The position numbers and the translations under genes are program-made. A stretch of 62,000 bases of DNA, taken from Acanthaster planci. Its lineage: Eukaryota > Echinodermata > Asteroidea > Valvatida > Acanthasteridae. This document shows, one piece after another, positions 1-11,869 of this stretch (positions are counted from its first letter, which is position 1; the number at the start of each line of letters is the position of its first letter). The stretch spans positions 965,064 through 1,027,063 of the forward strand of contig NW_019091380.1 of the NCBI RefSeq assembly GCF_001949145.1, in the 5' to 3' direction. Under the pieces are notes generated by a model. That model did not search any database, was not told the DNA's origin, and worked only from the letters and a program-made list of their open reading frames with translations.

Positions 1-621
1 CGGGTACCCCATGTGGATTCGATGTCTTTTACAAGAGTGCTGGTTCTGAGAACCGGTGAGTGTAAACTCGACTTTTCGACCAGGATGCTCTGGTCGACCT
101 TAGGTGGTCTCCCCTTTAGGGTGACCAGAGGAGATCAAATCCAGAGGGTGTACCTGTAAACCTTCTCTCAGTGTACGACATGTGTTGCCTACACATTCGG
201 TTCGTCTATTTAGGATTATTCTAATATAATCCCAATGTCATATTATAAAATGTTTGACAGGAAGTTTGTAATATGTTTCTCTAACTATTCCACAGACCAG
301 GAAGCCCTATTTACTCTTTAAACAGTATTGGTATTGGAAATTAAGGGGTGGCTGTTTCTTAATCCTCAAATCATTTTGAATTTCATGCCTCATAAAGTTA
401 TTACTGACATCAGAACAAAGGGTAATTATACGAAAGGAAGCCAATATCAAACGTACGTCGAATACATCATGATGGCCCTGAAACAGTAGGCCCTAATAAA
501 AGATTCTGGGAATGCTGGATTGACGAGCTCTAGTCAAATATCGGTCGCACAGATAACACAACATAATGTTATTAGGTCATTTTCTTCGCATAACAACAGA
601 TGATTAATGGCCACTTTGCAG
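1..621. other. Intron of the MFSD8-like gene at the left edge
   Basis: No coding exon in the required phase is visible here. A GTGAG-type donor at 56 is preceded by a stop in the only frame compatible with the phase-0 start of the exon at 622. A small hairpin (CTCTGGTC at 88-95 pairing with GACCAGAG at 123-130) is the only structure noted. The acceptor for the next exon is CAG at 619-621. Confidence 0.6.
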
Positions 622-3600
622 GTTGATCCAGCAAGCAACACGAATTTCCTGGGCTTCACCGTGGCATCCTTCGGCCTAGCCCAGTGCTTCGGCTCGCTGC
701 TCTTCGGCTGGTGGGCCGATTACTTTAAGTCGGTCAAGCGGGCCCTGATCTACTCGGCAGGGCTGACGCTGATCGGCAACCTGGTCTACTTCGCGGCCGA
801 CTTCGTGCCGAACAACGGCCGCTGGGTGGTCCTCGCCGGACGCTTCTTCATTGGTCTCGGCGCAGGTGAGTCGTGAGAAAGTGTGGTCATGAGATGCAAC
901 GCGGATACCAAGACGGAATGTCTTCGGATAGTGACACTTTGCAGTGTACTGAAAACCATGTCTCAACACGAACCTATTATGAAATAGAAAAAAAATCACC
1001 TGTCATTATACAAATACTTTGAAATTATAACAACATGTTGATAATTCATATCTGAAACACTCTAGTTATCATTTTCTTGAACATGGGGAGAACGTATATC
1101 GATATTCTTTTGGATGAGTTGCAGCATCGATGGCATCGATGGCATTTTGTCAAAATTTTGCGCCAGCTTTCAACATAGACTCCTGTCTCTTCTGCAGTTT
1201 CTCTTTTTATATCCCGTATCTATACAGGTGACGTTGCACTGGGCCGCACCTACGTAGCCTCAGCCACCACCGTCCGTGAACGCACGGACGCCGTAGCGCT
1301 GATGAGCGCTTGCATCTCGATAGGCTATATCACCGGGCCACGTGAGTTGAACTTCACGTATGTCAAGCGTACATATGAAACCAGGCTTCGGCAACGTGTA
1401 CTATTACAAATTCCTTATACTTCTTCAAAAACTAATACATACTGATTACTGGAAATGGCCTTTAACAGTGACAACGACACCGACCACATTTTTTGCCGTT
1501 TGTGCACTTAAGACCAAGACAAAAGATCTTGATCATCTTCGCATATTAGAGTTTGACACTGACAGCTTTCCTTTACTGAATTGAAACAGTGTTACAGACG
1601 GCCTTTGCAACTATCGGCTATCCTGGATGGGCATTCCTCAACATGTACTCCGTACCTGTCCTGTTCAGTGCTGTGATCGGGGTTGGAAACATCGCTCTTC
1701 TCGCCATCAAATTCAAGGTATTCGAAGTTTTATTCTTAGACGCTTGTTATGCCTCAAGTTCCCATGTCAGATATGGACAGACTCAGTAACCATGACAACT
1801 GTTATCCTCATCCTTTTATCTTTTATTTCTTCGATTGGTGTCATCCATCGTGGCCAATGTAATTGCTACTGTCACTTCCACTGTCATCCTGATCACCACC
1901 ATCGAAATTAAGGTTAGCTTTACCATGGTAGCAATTTCCAATGCCTATCGTCACAGCGAGTGCAATTATCAGCATCACAACTCAAATGGCTATACGTCAC
2001 CGTCGTTATCCATGTCATCGTCACTACTGCCCATCTCTATTGCCACCATCTTCATACCCAAGAGATGTAAATAGTCATCCAACTCACTGGCGGATTGCAT
2101 TTGCCTGCTCAGGATTCCCCGGTGGCAGACAGACTCAGCGCCAAGCAGGAGGAGTCCAGGAGGAAATCCAAAGTGGGAGAAAACCTGGTCAGCAAGGAAG
2201 ATGCCGACAAGATAGAGAAGGCTGTCCGCGGGCTCACGGAAGATGGCAACCACAACAACGGAGACGGTAGGTTATCCACGCAACGAGTAATCATGATCTC
2301 CCAGACAAACCTGCAGCGCATAACTTGTTACAAAGATGCGCTACAGCAAAGTCTGGAAGGTGAAAGTTTGTGAGAGTGTGTGGTGCGGCTGTCAGCCACT
2401 TGGGACACGAAATGCTCGTTATAAATGAAAGTGTCGGTTGGCAACTGCACTTTTAGCTGACATATGACAGGAATACGCTCCACACGCCAAAATCGATTAC
2501 ACTGAAAAAATGTGAGTTTTCTCACTATACAATCACTTGCAACCTTCCGTCTCCACAGTCAAGAAACGCAGCAGTACAACGAGCGGTTGGAGCCAGTCCT
2601 TGGACGATGAGGAAGATAACGCTAAGCTAGACATTGTCGCTGTCATCGTCATCAATATCCTTTTCTGCGTCACGTCATTTGTCTTCTCTGCACTTGATAC
2701 GTGAGTTCCACACCTCAACAAGCACTATCACCCCCCCAAAAAAAAATCAAGGGGTGGGAATCCAGGTCACAATCAGCTCTATAGGTCAACGAATCATTGC
2801 TCCTAACAATCTTAAACGGGCATTTCTGGTTCAGCATGTTTATAGTTTGTCAACCGATTGTTAAGATATCAATAGCCTGAACTAAGCACAACCCAAGGTA
2901 CATATAATTCATAAAGATATCTCAGATCGCAAAACTGTGACCAAACATCATATATCCAACCTTACACATGCACATTGCTTGAGTAACTTTTCTCAAAAGT
3001 ACAATTCTATCATGCTGCGGTGTTCCTGGTGGTATCAAAGTAAGAGTAGTCTCAGTTCAAGCTTGAAGTTAGTGATGCGCATGCAGAGCACTGGAATGAG
3101 AAGGAAATGATTTTCTGATGATACCCACCCCCTTTTTTAGTGTTGGTACTGCCCTCGTGATGGACGAGTACGGGCTGATTCAGGACAAGGCCATCTTATA
3201 TCAGGGACTTCTACTCGCATCCGTCGCTTTCCAGTTCATCATAGTCGTCTTGCTTCTCAAACCTCTGAAAAAGTGAGTTCGAATTTGCCAGAATAAAAAG
3301 CACTTTGTCCTTCATGGTTGGGATGTATAGGCAATCAAGTCTTTTCTTCATTAAGTCGCCATAGTTTGTTTAATGAACCTTAAAAAGTGTTGCCAAGTGA
3401 GTTGCCGATCATTCATGGTTGGGTTTTTGTTGCTCGCTTCAAAGAGTTGCAACGGAATTTAAAATGTGGCAGTCTGACGTTGAAGCATTTCAAATCACTG
3501 TGCAAATTTGCATGAAAAAGCATTTCATGTGATGTTCTTTCATTCACATATACGGAGAGAAACAACAAAAACTAGAGTAATGCAAGTGTGACGTACAGGC

Positions 3601-5341
3601 TGGACGATTTTGGTGGCAGGGAACATTTTCAGCGAAATTCGCTGGAATGGAAATATGTTCGCTTTTTGCGTAGTCGCAGTACAAATTTTGACACGACGTC
3701 ACAAAATAACGTTCACGTGCGCTTCATTCACGCAAAAAGTGAACCACCCTTCCAAAAAGATATGCCTCTTATGGTATGCGGTCCTCCATCCCTGGTTTAC
3801 TGAAGTATGCTTTTTATTCTGTTCGTCTTGTTTAAACGTGTAGACTTTTGAGCGAGCGAGCCATCTTCCTGATGGGTTTCGTGATAGCCGCTGTCGGCAT
3901 GTTTATCATGCTGCCTTGGGGAGACACGTTCCTCTCGGACATATCAGCAGCGGAGAATCAAGGTACCGTCGTGGCTATTCTGCTGGAGTCATTTCAGAAG
4001 TTTGAGGAAGTTAATGTCTCTTTGGGGTGAATGTGGAGCTCAAGAAAACCGGTGCAGGGTTAGCTTACTGCAACGATGTTTCAAACCGTCAACATTTCTT
4101 TACCAGAACACCAGGTTTAGTGAGAGAATTATTGAAACAGGAATCGATATCATTTTAGATCTTAATGTCTATGTATACTTAAAGTAATGATACTTTTCCG
4201 CATGAAATTCAAACAGTTTAGTCGATTTCAAGAATGGCGATAATATGGAGTAGAATCGACGCATATCAATAGTAACGTCATCTTTCACAATGCTCTAGAT
4301 TTATTCGACCAGTTCCTCGGAGGAATAAATCCCTGGCCGGAAATCTGTGGTGTCTCCGAGTCCGCAGGGGCACTGTCCGCGATCCTCCCGGCCCAGGGAG
4401 CGGGAAACCAGGCCGTGGGGATCTTCAGCGGCCCGGTCGACACCGGAAGCAGCAACCTGACCTACGGCGTCTGCTGGGAGCTGTACGAGTGGTGCTGCTG
4501 GTCGCCCAGGCTGTACATCTCGCAGTATCTGATCGGCTTCCTGCTGTCCATGGGCGTATCCTACGGTTTCTGCTTCATCATGGCGTCCACCATCTACTCC
4601 AAAGTACTTGGGTTAAAAAACCAGGTCAGATTTTGCTCTGTGTAAAGTTTCAGCCATTTATGGGCTCACAGTTCATACGTTCATGGCAACTTTCTTGGAG
4701 AAGATCTGTTTACCCCCCAACTTTTCAGACCTGTATATTTCAGGTGACTGTAATCAGCAAGCCGTTTGCAGCATTTTGTTTTCATGAATTGACAGTTTCA
4801 GAGTCAAATGAGCGGATCACAGGCCTCATGGTAAATTCTGAAAGAAATTTAGAATGCTGGAATAAAGTGAACATCAGTACACATAGTTATAGGATCGCGT
4901 ATCTGCACCAGATCATACAAACAGCGACCTCTGGGGTTCTGTATGAGGCGGCTTTTATTTTCTAATTTCTTTTTTTTTCCCCCGTTTGGGCTCCGATTTC
5001 AGGGTAAAATGATGGGATACCTGACTGCGGCCGGCTCGCTGTCCCGCATCGTGGGACCCATCTACATGGGGCAGATGTACGGGGCCTTCGGTCCGCGGCT
5101 CTCCTTTGCCATCATTCTGGCCATGCTGGTCGTCTCCGTGTTCCTGTGCGCCTGGAACTACTCGCGTTTCGTCCCGTTCGGCATGAAGGAGATCTACCAG
5201 GTCCACTTCTCCGACATGGAGGCCTACCTGGCTCGCCAGAACAAAGGGGAACAGGGGGAAGGGGAGGAGGGCGGGGCTTCGGGCAAGGACAAAGGGACCA
5301 GTGACGGCGTTTACGTCACGATCGAGGACACCAATCTGTGA
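622..5341 (+). CDS. mfsd8: MFSD8/CLN7-like lysosomal major facilitator transporter, 5'-partial
   Basis: Nine exons with GT-AG introns: 622-865, 1228-1341, 1590-1717, 2113-2266, 2559-2700, 3141-3272, 3844-3962, 4299-4624, 5003-5341. They join in one frame into 565 residues ending in TGA. Family knowledge: MFSD8 (CLN7) is a 12-helix lysosomal membrane transporter, mutated in human neuronal ceroid lipofuscinosis. Seen: the first exon opens in TM2 with VDPASNTNFLG and continues to GRFFIGLGAG, followed by DVALGRTYVASAT and RERTD. These match the MFSD8 motif order (GIGAGN, RSYTAGAT, QERTS). Later come SERAIFLMG and MLPWGD and then a GxxMGYLTAAGSLSRIVGP helix. The charged loop in exons 4-5 (about 155-215) separates the two six-helix halves. 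The tail carries YVTI, a possible YxxPhi lysosomal sorting signal. Exon 622 starts in phase 0 just after TM1, so the N-terminus and TM1 lie left of the window. Family call confident; orthology to MFSD8 rather than a close paralog is likely. Confidence 0.88.
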
Positions 5342-8213
5342 AGTAAAGGGACACCACACACACAAAATAAAAAAAAAAATCGGAAGGATAGCGGACTTCA
5401 AGAATTAAGATGTAAATAATCGCGTCTTATAAAGACTACAAGAACGAAGTCAGTCCGTTGGCGTATGATGCATCCTTTTCTGTGTTGTTCTAATGCGTAC
5501 GGCGGGTTGCCAGCAACCGATAATGACAATTGGCTTATCCGGGATCTTAAAACTGTTTAGATCAACAAAGACGTTTGGTAATGACTAAGAGCTTCAAGCG
5601 ATGCGATTCATGTTTTTAATTTTTTTTTATTTAGCCGCACTGTTCAACTTGTAAATGAATACAACTATATTTCATCCTCGTATAAAGGTTTTCCAGTGAT
5701 AATGCGAAAAATACACAGGGGAAGTCAAGAAGAAAGGACAAATTGAATGAACCAACAGAAGCAGTTGATTTTTCATTTATTTATTAACACTATATGTCAC
5801 CTCTTCGTGTAATTACTTATTCCCCGAATCTGTTGCTGAAGGCGTTCGAATGATCGTAACAGAGGCATACGAATAACTGTACCAGCTGTACATAGTTAAT
5901 AACAGATGATTATTTGTAAAAAATCTGATATACAAGTCTCAGTTTAATTCACGTCATCTTAACACTCGAGAAGCCATTTTGTAACCATTTCTTCCAACTG
6001 GGACAGATTTCGCCCGGGGTCTTGGCAGTGAAATAATAGATGTCATCTCGTTGCTGGTCACGTAAAGTTCAAGTCCAATCGAACCTTGTCTTTTATCATC
6101 ATCGTCACTTCGTATGAAGGTATACTTAAGTCGCACAGGTAACGGTGCATCAAATTCACAAACATTTATGAAGTGTCCCACTAGCAAGAATTAAATAAAA
6201 TTATACAAAGAACTTGTTTGTACTTGCGTCCAATTTGTATGCACGTTAAATTAACTGAAATAATTTCAAGAGATTGTTATGTTGTCTTAGATTAGGTCCT
6301 CTTTTTTTCTCAAAGTCTCATGGACGTGAAGGCCACAAAATTTATTAAATCAACACGAGAAAGACTACGAAGCACTTGAAGTGCCCGTAACATGACGTCA
6401 TCCTTAGATAGAACTCTTCATGTCGGGAGGCATCTCCAGAGCTCCGTCCGAATCTCCCACATCGGCTGATTTTGCTTCTCTTCTGGTTCATGATAAAAGG
6501 AACATTTGGATATCTGCATAAGACATACTTGTTAAACAATAAAAGAGCCTCAATTTTTTTCTTTTATTCTGTTTGTTGGGTAGAACAAATGACTAGCCTT
6601 TTGAAATTTATTAATTCTAAGTACGAAGCGCGTAATAATCTATTAACATAGAGTGAAACAATTTATTGTTCTTTTAGCCGTATTATCCAGCATGTAAACA
6701 AAGTCTACCAGTTAATCATCTTCCATACAAATCCTGTAATGGCAGTGCCAAGAACAGAACAGTTACATGGCCCAGACGATTGATACGCAAGGGACAAAAC
6801 TGAATTAAGCGAGACAACCAAACAGGTGGATTCTTTCTTCATTTCATTAGCATTATGGTATCGGTTTGTTCATTTACAGAATATTTCGGGTTATTCCATA
6901 GTCACTTTAAAGACGCACAAATAACTGTTGTAGACACAATATAAGTTCAGATAAATTTTCCCCAGCTTGGGTTCAGTGACGTATCCAGATCTTGGGTCGA
7001 GGGAAATTAACTTTTTTTTTAACATAAGTGACTGTCCGAATTTTTTTTCATTCGCAGAGGAATCTTCATACCCAAAGAAATGTGTTAGCGCCATTTCTTA
7101 AAAGCTGAAGCCGTCAATTCCATTAAAAATGGCAACATGTGGGGGCGGTGGAACTCCCCCGCCCGCCCCCTATCGCTGGATGCACCACTGCTCGAGTTAC
7201 AATATTCATTCCCCAAATGGATCGCCTCATCTTTGGAATAAACTCAAGTAGTTTTCCACAAACTCTTTATCTTAGTATCTACTTTTATTTTTTTTATAAA
7301 GTTAAACAATAACCAAAGGTGAAAATAAAGATATTCCTGCGTTTTATTAATCACTGAGATATTCACATGTGTGTACAATTATTTCAGGTTGCAAACATTA
7401 ACAGCTAAATTTTTATTACATTTCAGGTTTCTGAAAAAAACTGAATGAAAAACTGAATAAAATCTTAAATGAATTGTTTAAAGAAAAAACATCACAACTA
7501 TTCTTTGAAAACTAGGTTCGCGTCAAAGCATTGTATAAACTGTATAAAGCCGTAATTTCTCAGTGATTTCATTCCACTGATTAACAATTAAGGTATTTAC
7601 ATAAAATGAAGTGTTTAAGCTTGTGTTTTTCACGAGCCAATCTAAATTCAGACTTTAAAAGTGTTTCTAAGAAAAAATTATTTTCTTACATAGAGCAACT
7701 TGCTCAAATATCCAAAAGTTTACAAGTCTTGCCGAATTTTACGCACAAGTATTATACATGTAGTTCAGAAATATACGAAGATGTAGCTGATTTAGCGATT
7801 ATATTTAACCTATTAAAACTCCATAGTACAAGAGTTCACAGAAACAGATGAAATCTATACTTTTTTGGAGCACAAGTTCTAAAGCAAGCCTTAGTACAAG
7901 TAGATTGTATTTTTTAATAGACACTCGATTTAGCCATTCTAAGCTTGATCGATATCAAAGTATTTACACAAATAAGTCAATTTTTCTAGAAAATGTTCCA
8001 GGCCAATAGTAATATTTTTTCATTTTTTCTTTGGAATAGATGAGTAGATTTGATTAAAAATGGAAGTTCACGTCAGGAATAAAACTGCTCGGCAGCCTCC
8101 CAAGCTACTGATTTCAATGGTGTACCTCGTAATAACTCGACCTCTTCAATGGAAATCTAATTAGTTTGCTGATTTTCTACATGGCAGTCACAAAAGTCAA
8201 CGTGTGTTTCTTC
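5342..8213. other. Intergenic region between the transporter and the first heat shock gene
   Basis: AT-rich sequence, probably holding the 3' UTR of the plus-strand transporter on the left and that of the convergent minus-strand heat shock gene on the right. Short open frames such as 5954-6187 and 6345-6539 (minus) show no recognisable motif and no splice-consistent neighbours. I see no gene, RNA or mobile element here. Confidence 0.55.
5366..5371 (+). terminator. Possible polyadenylation signal of the MFSD8-like gene
   Basis: AATAAA lies about 25 bases after the stop codon, inside an A-rich run. The position would give a very short 3' UTR, so a more distal signal (for example AATAAA near 6194) is equally possible. 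Confidence 0.3.
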
Positions 8214-9200
8214 CTACTCGTCTCTTGCGCTGTCTTGGTCGTGTGCATCACCATCGGAGTTCATCTGTTCCTCCAGCTCGGCGTCTGCTGACCTCTCGTC
8301 TCGTACCTGGACTATTCGATCGCAGTTACCCGCGTTTTCGTTGGCCTCGCCCGCCCGTGGTGGCGCCCTGATGGTCAGCAGCCCGTCTAAACTCAAGGAG
8401 GCGGTCATTCTGCACCAATCAGCTGTCTTGGGCAGGATGCGTTGCTCCGCGAAGTATCTTCTGCAGCTTCCTTTGCGCCCTCTAGAGCCCTGCCTCTCTC
8501 TTGCCTTGGCCTCAACCAACAGATGCCTGCCAGCCAGTCTGACACTGATGTTCTTCTTCTTGTACTGCCCGAGGTGGAAGGTTGCTTCGAAGTCGGACTC
8601 CGCCTCATCCTCGCTGCTGGTGCTGTCGCTGTCTCCATCCCAGGGATGGGCTGGTAGATGGGAAATCAAATCAAAGCCGTGAGGCAGGGGTCCACGGCCA
8701 AAGCCGACGGCGGGACCGAAGCCTCCCCGACCGAACCCACCGGGCGGGCCCCACATGCGACGGCCAAATCCAAGGCCTAATCCACGGTGCCAGAATCCTC
8801 CGCGACCACGTCGGTCTCCGGGCCTCGGTGGATGCCGTCTCTCGGGACAGTCTCCTTCATCGGCCCACCACCATGGCGCACCTGTCGCCTCTTCATCATC
8901 CGAAGAACCATCCCACCAGTGTCTTCTTGGGTCTCCAGGCCAGCGTCCTGGGCCGTACGGGCCTGGTTCAAACCGGAAGTGATGGGCAGGACCACCAGGG
9001 AAGTGGCGGTGGGGTGGGAAGTGAGGATCCCAATCCTCCGCGAAGCCAGGCGGTCCGAGAAAGCCAGGGTGGGGAGGGTGACCTGCTAGAGGTGGAGCAT
9101 GACCCAGAGGAGGAGGATGGTGGTGACGATGATGATGATGTCGGTCTCGATGAGACTTGCAGTCAAGAGGACTCCCTTTTTTCTTCTCACTGGGTGCCAT
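8214..9200 (-). CDS. Small heat shock protein with a long His/Pro/Gly-rich head
   Basis: A single-exon ORF of 328 residues. The frame is open further, to 9248, but that extension begins with TTG. I chose the ATG at 9200-9198 (MAPSEKKKG), which has A at -3 and G at +4. Seen: residues about 15-75 are rich in His, Pro and Gly, followed by Trp-rich acidic patches (WWDGSSDDEE, WWWADEGD) and a Gly/Phe/Arg-rich stretch at about 130-175. An alpha-crystallin domain follows at about 203-281. It ends with the family signature LSLDGLLTIRAP, and IVQV downstream may be a weak I/V-x-I/V motif. The C-terminus is acidic. Family knowledge: alpha-crystallin-domain proteins are ATP-independent holdases that oligomerise through this domain and its flanks. 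The head of roughly 200 residues is much longer than the usual 50-100. Its role is unknown; phase separation or metal binding by the His tract is only a guess. It lies divergently from the two plus-strand heat shock genes. Confidence 0.85.
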   Translation of the reverse strand: MAPSEKKKGSPLDCKSHRDRHHHHRHHHPPPLGHAPPLAGHPPHPGFLGPPGFAEDWDPHFPPHRHFPGGPAHHFRFEPGPYGPGRWPGDPRRHWWDGSSDDEEATGAPWWWADEGDCPERRHPPRPGDRRGRGGFWHRGLGLGFGRRMWGPPGGFGRGGFGPAVGFGRGPLPHGFDLISHLPAHPWDGDSDSTSSEDEAESDFEATFHLGQYKKKNISVRLAGRHLLVEAKARERQGSRGRKGSCRRYFAEQRILPKTADWCRMTASLSLDGLLTIRAPPRAGEANENAGNCDRIVQVRDERSADAELEEQMNSDGDAHDQDSARDE

Positions 9201-9540
9201 GTTGGGGCAGAGACCGTCAAACGTGCGCCTCACAGGGATGATACACAAGAGCTGAAGTCGAACGAGGTTATATTGCAGTAGCCTACGACGTTATAGTTGA
9301 CGCAAAAACTTCAACAATGTTTTGAAGGAGAAGATTTTGACTAGGAGACTCTTAGAAGAAAATTGCTTAATGAAACAGCGAACCTCACAAGATGCCTCAA
9401 ACAATGATGTGCTACAACCCGTGTAGTGTCCCTTTTATGTAATTTTGTTCCTAGAAACGTTTTACATGCGTAACGAAAGCTACTGTTTCGTTTCACATTC
9501 GCTACAAATACAACTGCAAATAGTTCAAAGTTCTTGTTTC

Positions 9541-9582
9541 TATTTATAACAATTGATGGCCAATCGGTAAGTATTCTGGAAA
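9541..9582 (-). promoter_or_regulatory. Candidate promoter of the minus-strand heat shock gene: TATA, CCAAT, HSE
   Basis: Read on the minus strand, a TATA-like GTTATAAATA lies at 9550-9541. A CCAAT box in inverted orientation lies at 9560-9564. A two-unit heat shock element, aTTCt plus gGAAa, lies at 9573-9582. Spacing to the ATG at 9200 implies a 5' UTR of about 300 bases if unspliced. The order HSE, CCAAT, TATA fits a heat-inducible promoter. The third HSE unit is imperfect, so inducibility is inference. Confidence 0.45.
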
Positions 9583-9600
9583 CGTTTCAGTGACGTTCCG

Positions 9601-10941
9601 CTGCATCACACGACAGGTGCATATGCAGGCCACGCGTCTTGTGTATAGCATTGACTAAGATCACATCTGAAACCTAACACCTCCGATAAAGAGGCAACGA
9701 TAGACTCACAAATCTGTCTGTGCATTCCATAATCATTTTGCAACATTTCTGACAACTGGCCAAAAACTGACATAAATTAATTAAATAAATAAAAACATCC
9801 AGACACATATATATGATTCACATTTATATTTACAAACAAAATCAAACTTTTACATTCTCCAGCTCAAATATTTAGTGCCACTTTCTGCATTTTTATCACA
9901 TCTCACAATTGCAGTGGACCACTTTCCGAATTGTTTTTGGAACGTGACGGCAACAAGGGGGTAAATGTAAATTTTCACAAAATGATTGTTTAGAAATATT
10001 TCAAACAACGAAAAATTGAGGAAAACTGTTTTTCTACCAAGTGTATGTAAACTTTTTGCCGCAACTGTGCTCCAAGTAACAGATGCTGATGAAAAAAGAT
10101 GAAGCATAATCTGCTGACTTAGACAGTTTACACAGATGTAGGCAATACCGCAGCAATACATGGTATTCAAAAAACTTATTAAATATAAATGATGTACGTT
10201 CAGGCCGTAAACCACGAGGGGTCATAGTTCTTTCCTGGAGCCAATGTAGGAGACCATAAACGTTCTATGCATGAGTCATACCGCCCGTGGATCCATGCAT
10301 ACGTCATATTCTATTTTTACCTTCACAATCAGGGCCCCCATGAAAAGAGCCGGAATCTTTCTGGAACGTACGGCTAGCAGCGCATGCGCACTTAGGAGGA
10401 CAAAGGATAGAACGGTTAGCTCTCTATGTACATGTACTGTACATGAACATGTATTGTACATGAACATGTATTGTACATGTACAGTACACGTACATGTACA
10501 TTACTTGTGCATATGTACGCTGTATTTTACACGTACAAGCATCTGCACATGAAATATGTGCACTTAGTATTCACGTAGCTTTATCTTTTGAAAATGTACA
10601 TGTACAGGTGCTGTATAAAAATACGTGTACATGTACACGTATGGTCACTGTAATACCTTCCTCCATGAACAGGTGCAGAAAGTTTGGCCATGGTTTGACA
10701 AACAATTTATACTAATGGGCTTCAATGACTAATAGCTCATGCCCTATATAATAGTTATTACCCACAGATGAATAAAAATACAGACTGCACGCAATAACAC
10801 TCTGTAGGGAAAAACACAACACAGCAACAGTTCAGGCATAATGATGTGATCGCGCAAACTCATGCCATGGTTACATCATTTTGTTCCCGTGGGACGATAA
10901 CCTAACCGATATTGATCCACTGCGCGCTGCCTCTCCACAGG
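9601..10941. other. Spacer between divergent heat shock genes with a GTACATG-rich palindromic tract
   Basis: No gene is recognised. The notable content is a self-complementary ACATGTAC-rich stretch (listed separately). The remaining open frames are not supported by motif or splice evidence. Confidence 0.5.
10427..10650. repeat. Palindromic TGTACATG-rich simple repeat
   Basis: Repeated TGTACATG/ACATGTAC words occur at about 10427-10503 and again at about 10595-10642. They include two back-to-back copies of a 17-base unit, TGTACATGAACATGTAT (from about 10455 and in the unit before it). The words are self-complementary, so the stretch could form local cruciforms. It looks like a degenerate microsatellite; no function is evident. 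Confidence 0.6.
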
Positions 10942-10993
10942 GTTCTCGTACTTTCTCGTATTATCTCGATATGATTTCGACGCTCTATAAAAG
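10942..10993 (+). promoter_or_regulatory. Heat-shock-type promoter of the first plus-strand sHSP: HSE-like array and TATA box
   Basis: TATAAAAG lies at 10986-10993, 161 bases before the ATG. Immediately upstream, 10942-10956 reads gTTCt cGTAc tTTCt, a gapped heat shock element in 5-base register with degenerate GAA units. GTTCTCGTAC here recurs at the matching place in front of the paralog at 15125. Confidence 0.5.
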
Positions 10994-11146
10994 CTGGCTA
11001 GCCGCAATACTAGAAACAGTTGCATCACTTGACGTCCGACAGTGACTGTGAAATCTAGCTTTTGAAGCGTTTCTTCCAGCATTTTGAGACTAAGGAAGGA
11101 GTGCGGGAATCTTTCTATCGACAGAGACTAGAGCCGCGCTCAAACT

Positions 11147-11869
11147 ATGTCTTCGTACTGGAAAGTTGTGCCAACTTTTCGTCTAGCCCGGCAGCTCTGC
11201 CGAGATATGTACGGGCCAAAGGGGGTGCATCGGTTCTTCCGTGATCAGTACATGGATGGAGTGTTCCGCGCCTGGCCCTGGGCCGTCCATTCCGAGCTAC
11301 ACAGGTCCCTCGGCCGGGACTTCAATGAGATGTACAAGAAACACTGGGAAGAGTTCGCGAAGGACTTGAATGACACCTTCGGAGTGAGGATCCGATGTGA
11401 CCAAGACGCAACCAAGGCCGATCGCCCCGACCACACGGCCGCGGACGTTAGCGACCAGGAGAGCCCATCAGCGAAGGCCGAAGCCCCAGCAGAATCCCGA
11501 ACGGACCACGGCTTCCAAGTTGCGCTCGACCTTAGCGGCTTCACTCCTCAAGAGATCTCGGTGAAGATCGTCGGCAACAACACACTGCGAGTGGAGGCCA
11601 GGCACGAAGAGCGGACTGACGGCAGCCACGTCATGAGGAACTACACGCAGGAGTTTGCCTTGCCTGCAGACGTTGACCTGGACGCTCTCAAGTCCAGCCT
11701 GGATGCCGAAGGGGTTTTGAACCTCACGGCGCCCGGAAGAGGCCTGCCAGAGAGGGCCGTACCCATCGAATTCAAATCACCTGAGACGGCTGCAGACGAG
11801 GACATGAAAACATCGCATGGCGAAGAAGCAGATACGAGTGGAGCAGAAAAGCCAGAAGACAAGAAATGA
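11147..11869 (+). CDS. Small heat shock protein (alpha-crystallin domain), paralog A
   Basis: An intronless ORF of 240 residues starting at ATG 11147. Family: HSP20/alpha-crystallin holdase, expected in the cytosol since no signal or membrane segment is visible. Seen: an aromatic-rich N-terminal region (MSSYWKVVPTF, DQYMDGVF, AWPW; residues 1-80), a variable linker (about 85-118), and an alpha-crystallin domain at about 120-197. That domain has HGFQVALDLSGFTPQEI at its start and SSLDAEGVLNLTAPGRG at its end. VPI at 205-207 corresponds to the I/V-x-I/V motif that docks into neighbouring subunits. The tail is acidic and lysine-ended. It is a tandem duplicate of the gene at 15125, with about three quarters of alpha-crystallin-domain residues identical by eye. 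The upstream TATA box and HSE-like units suggest heat or stress induction. Confidence 0.92.
   Translation: MSSYWKVVPTFRLARQLCRDMYGPKGVHRFFRDQYMDGVFRAWPWAVHSELHRSLGRDFNEMYKKHWEEFAKDLNDTFGVRIRCDQDATKADRPDHTAADVSDQESPSAKAEAPAESRTDHGFQVALDLSGFTPQEISVKIVGNNTLRVEARHEERTDGSHVMRNYTQEFALPADVDLDALKSSLDAEGVLNLTAPGRGLPERAVPIEFKSPETAADEDMKTSHGEEADTSGAEKPEDKK

Noticed and set aside
1-55. Possible upstream exon of the transporter before a GTGAG donor
   Set aside because: The exon at 622 needs a phase-0 donor, and the frame that fits contains a stop; the other frames do not resemble MFSD8 TM1.
88-130. Short hairpin in the left-edge intron
   Set aside because: Only eight paired bases; expected by chance at this scale.
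8582-9241. Long plus-strand open frames opposite the head of the heat shock gene
   Set aside because: They are antisense shadows of a GC-rich coding region and carry no recognisable domain.
9201-9248. Sixteen-residue upstream extension of the minus-strand heat shock ORF
   Set aside because: It would start with TTG; the ATG at 9200 has a good context and is preferred.
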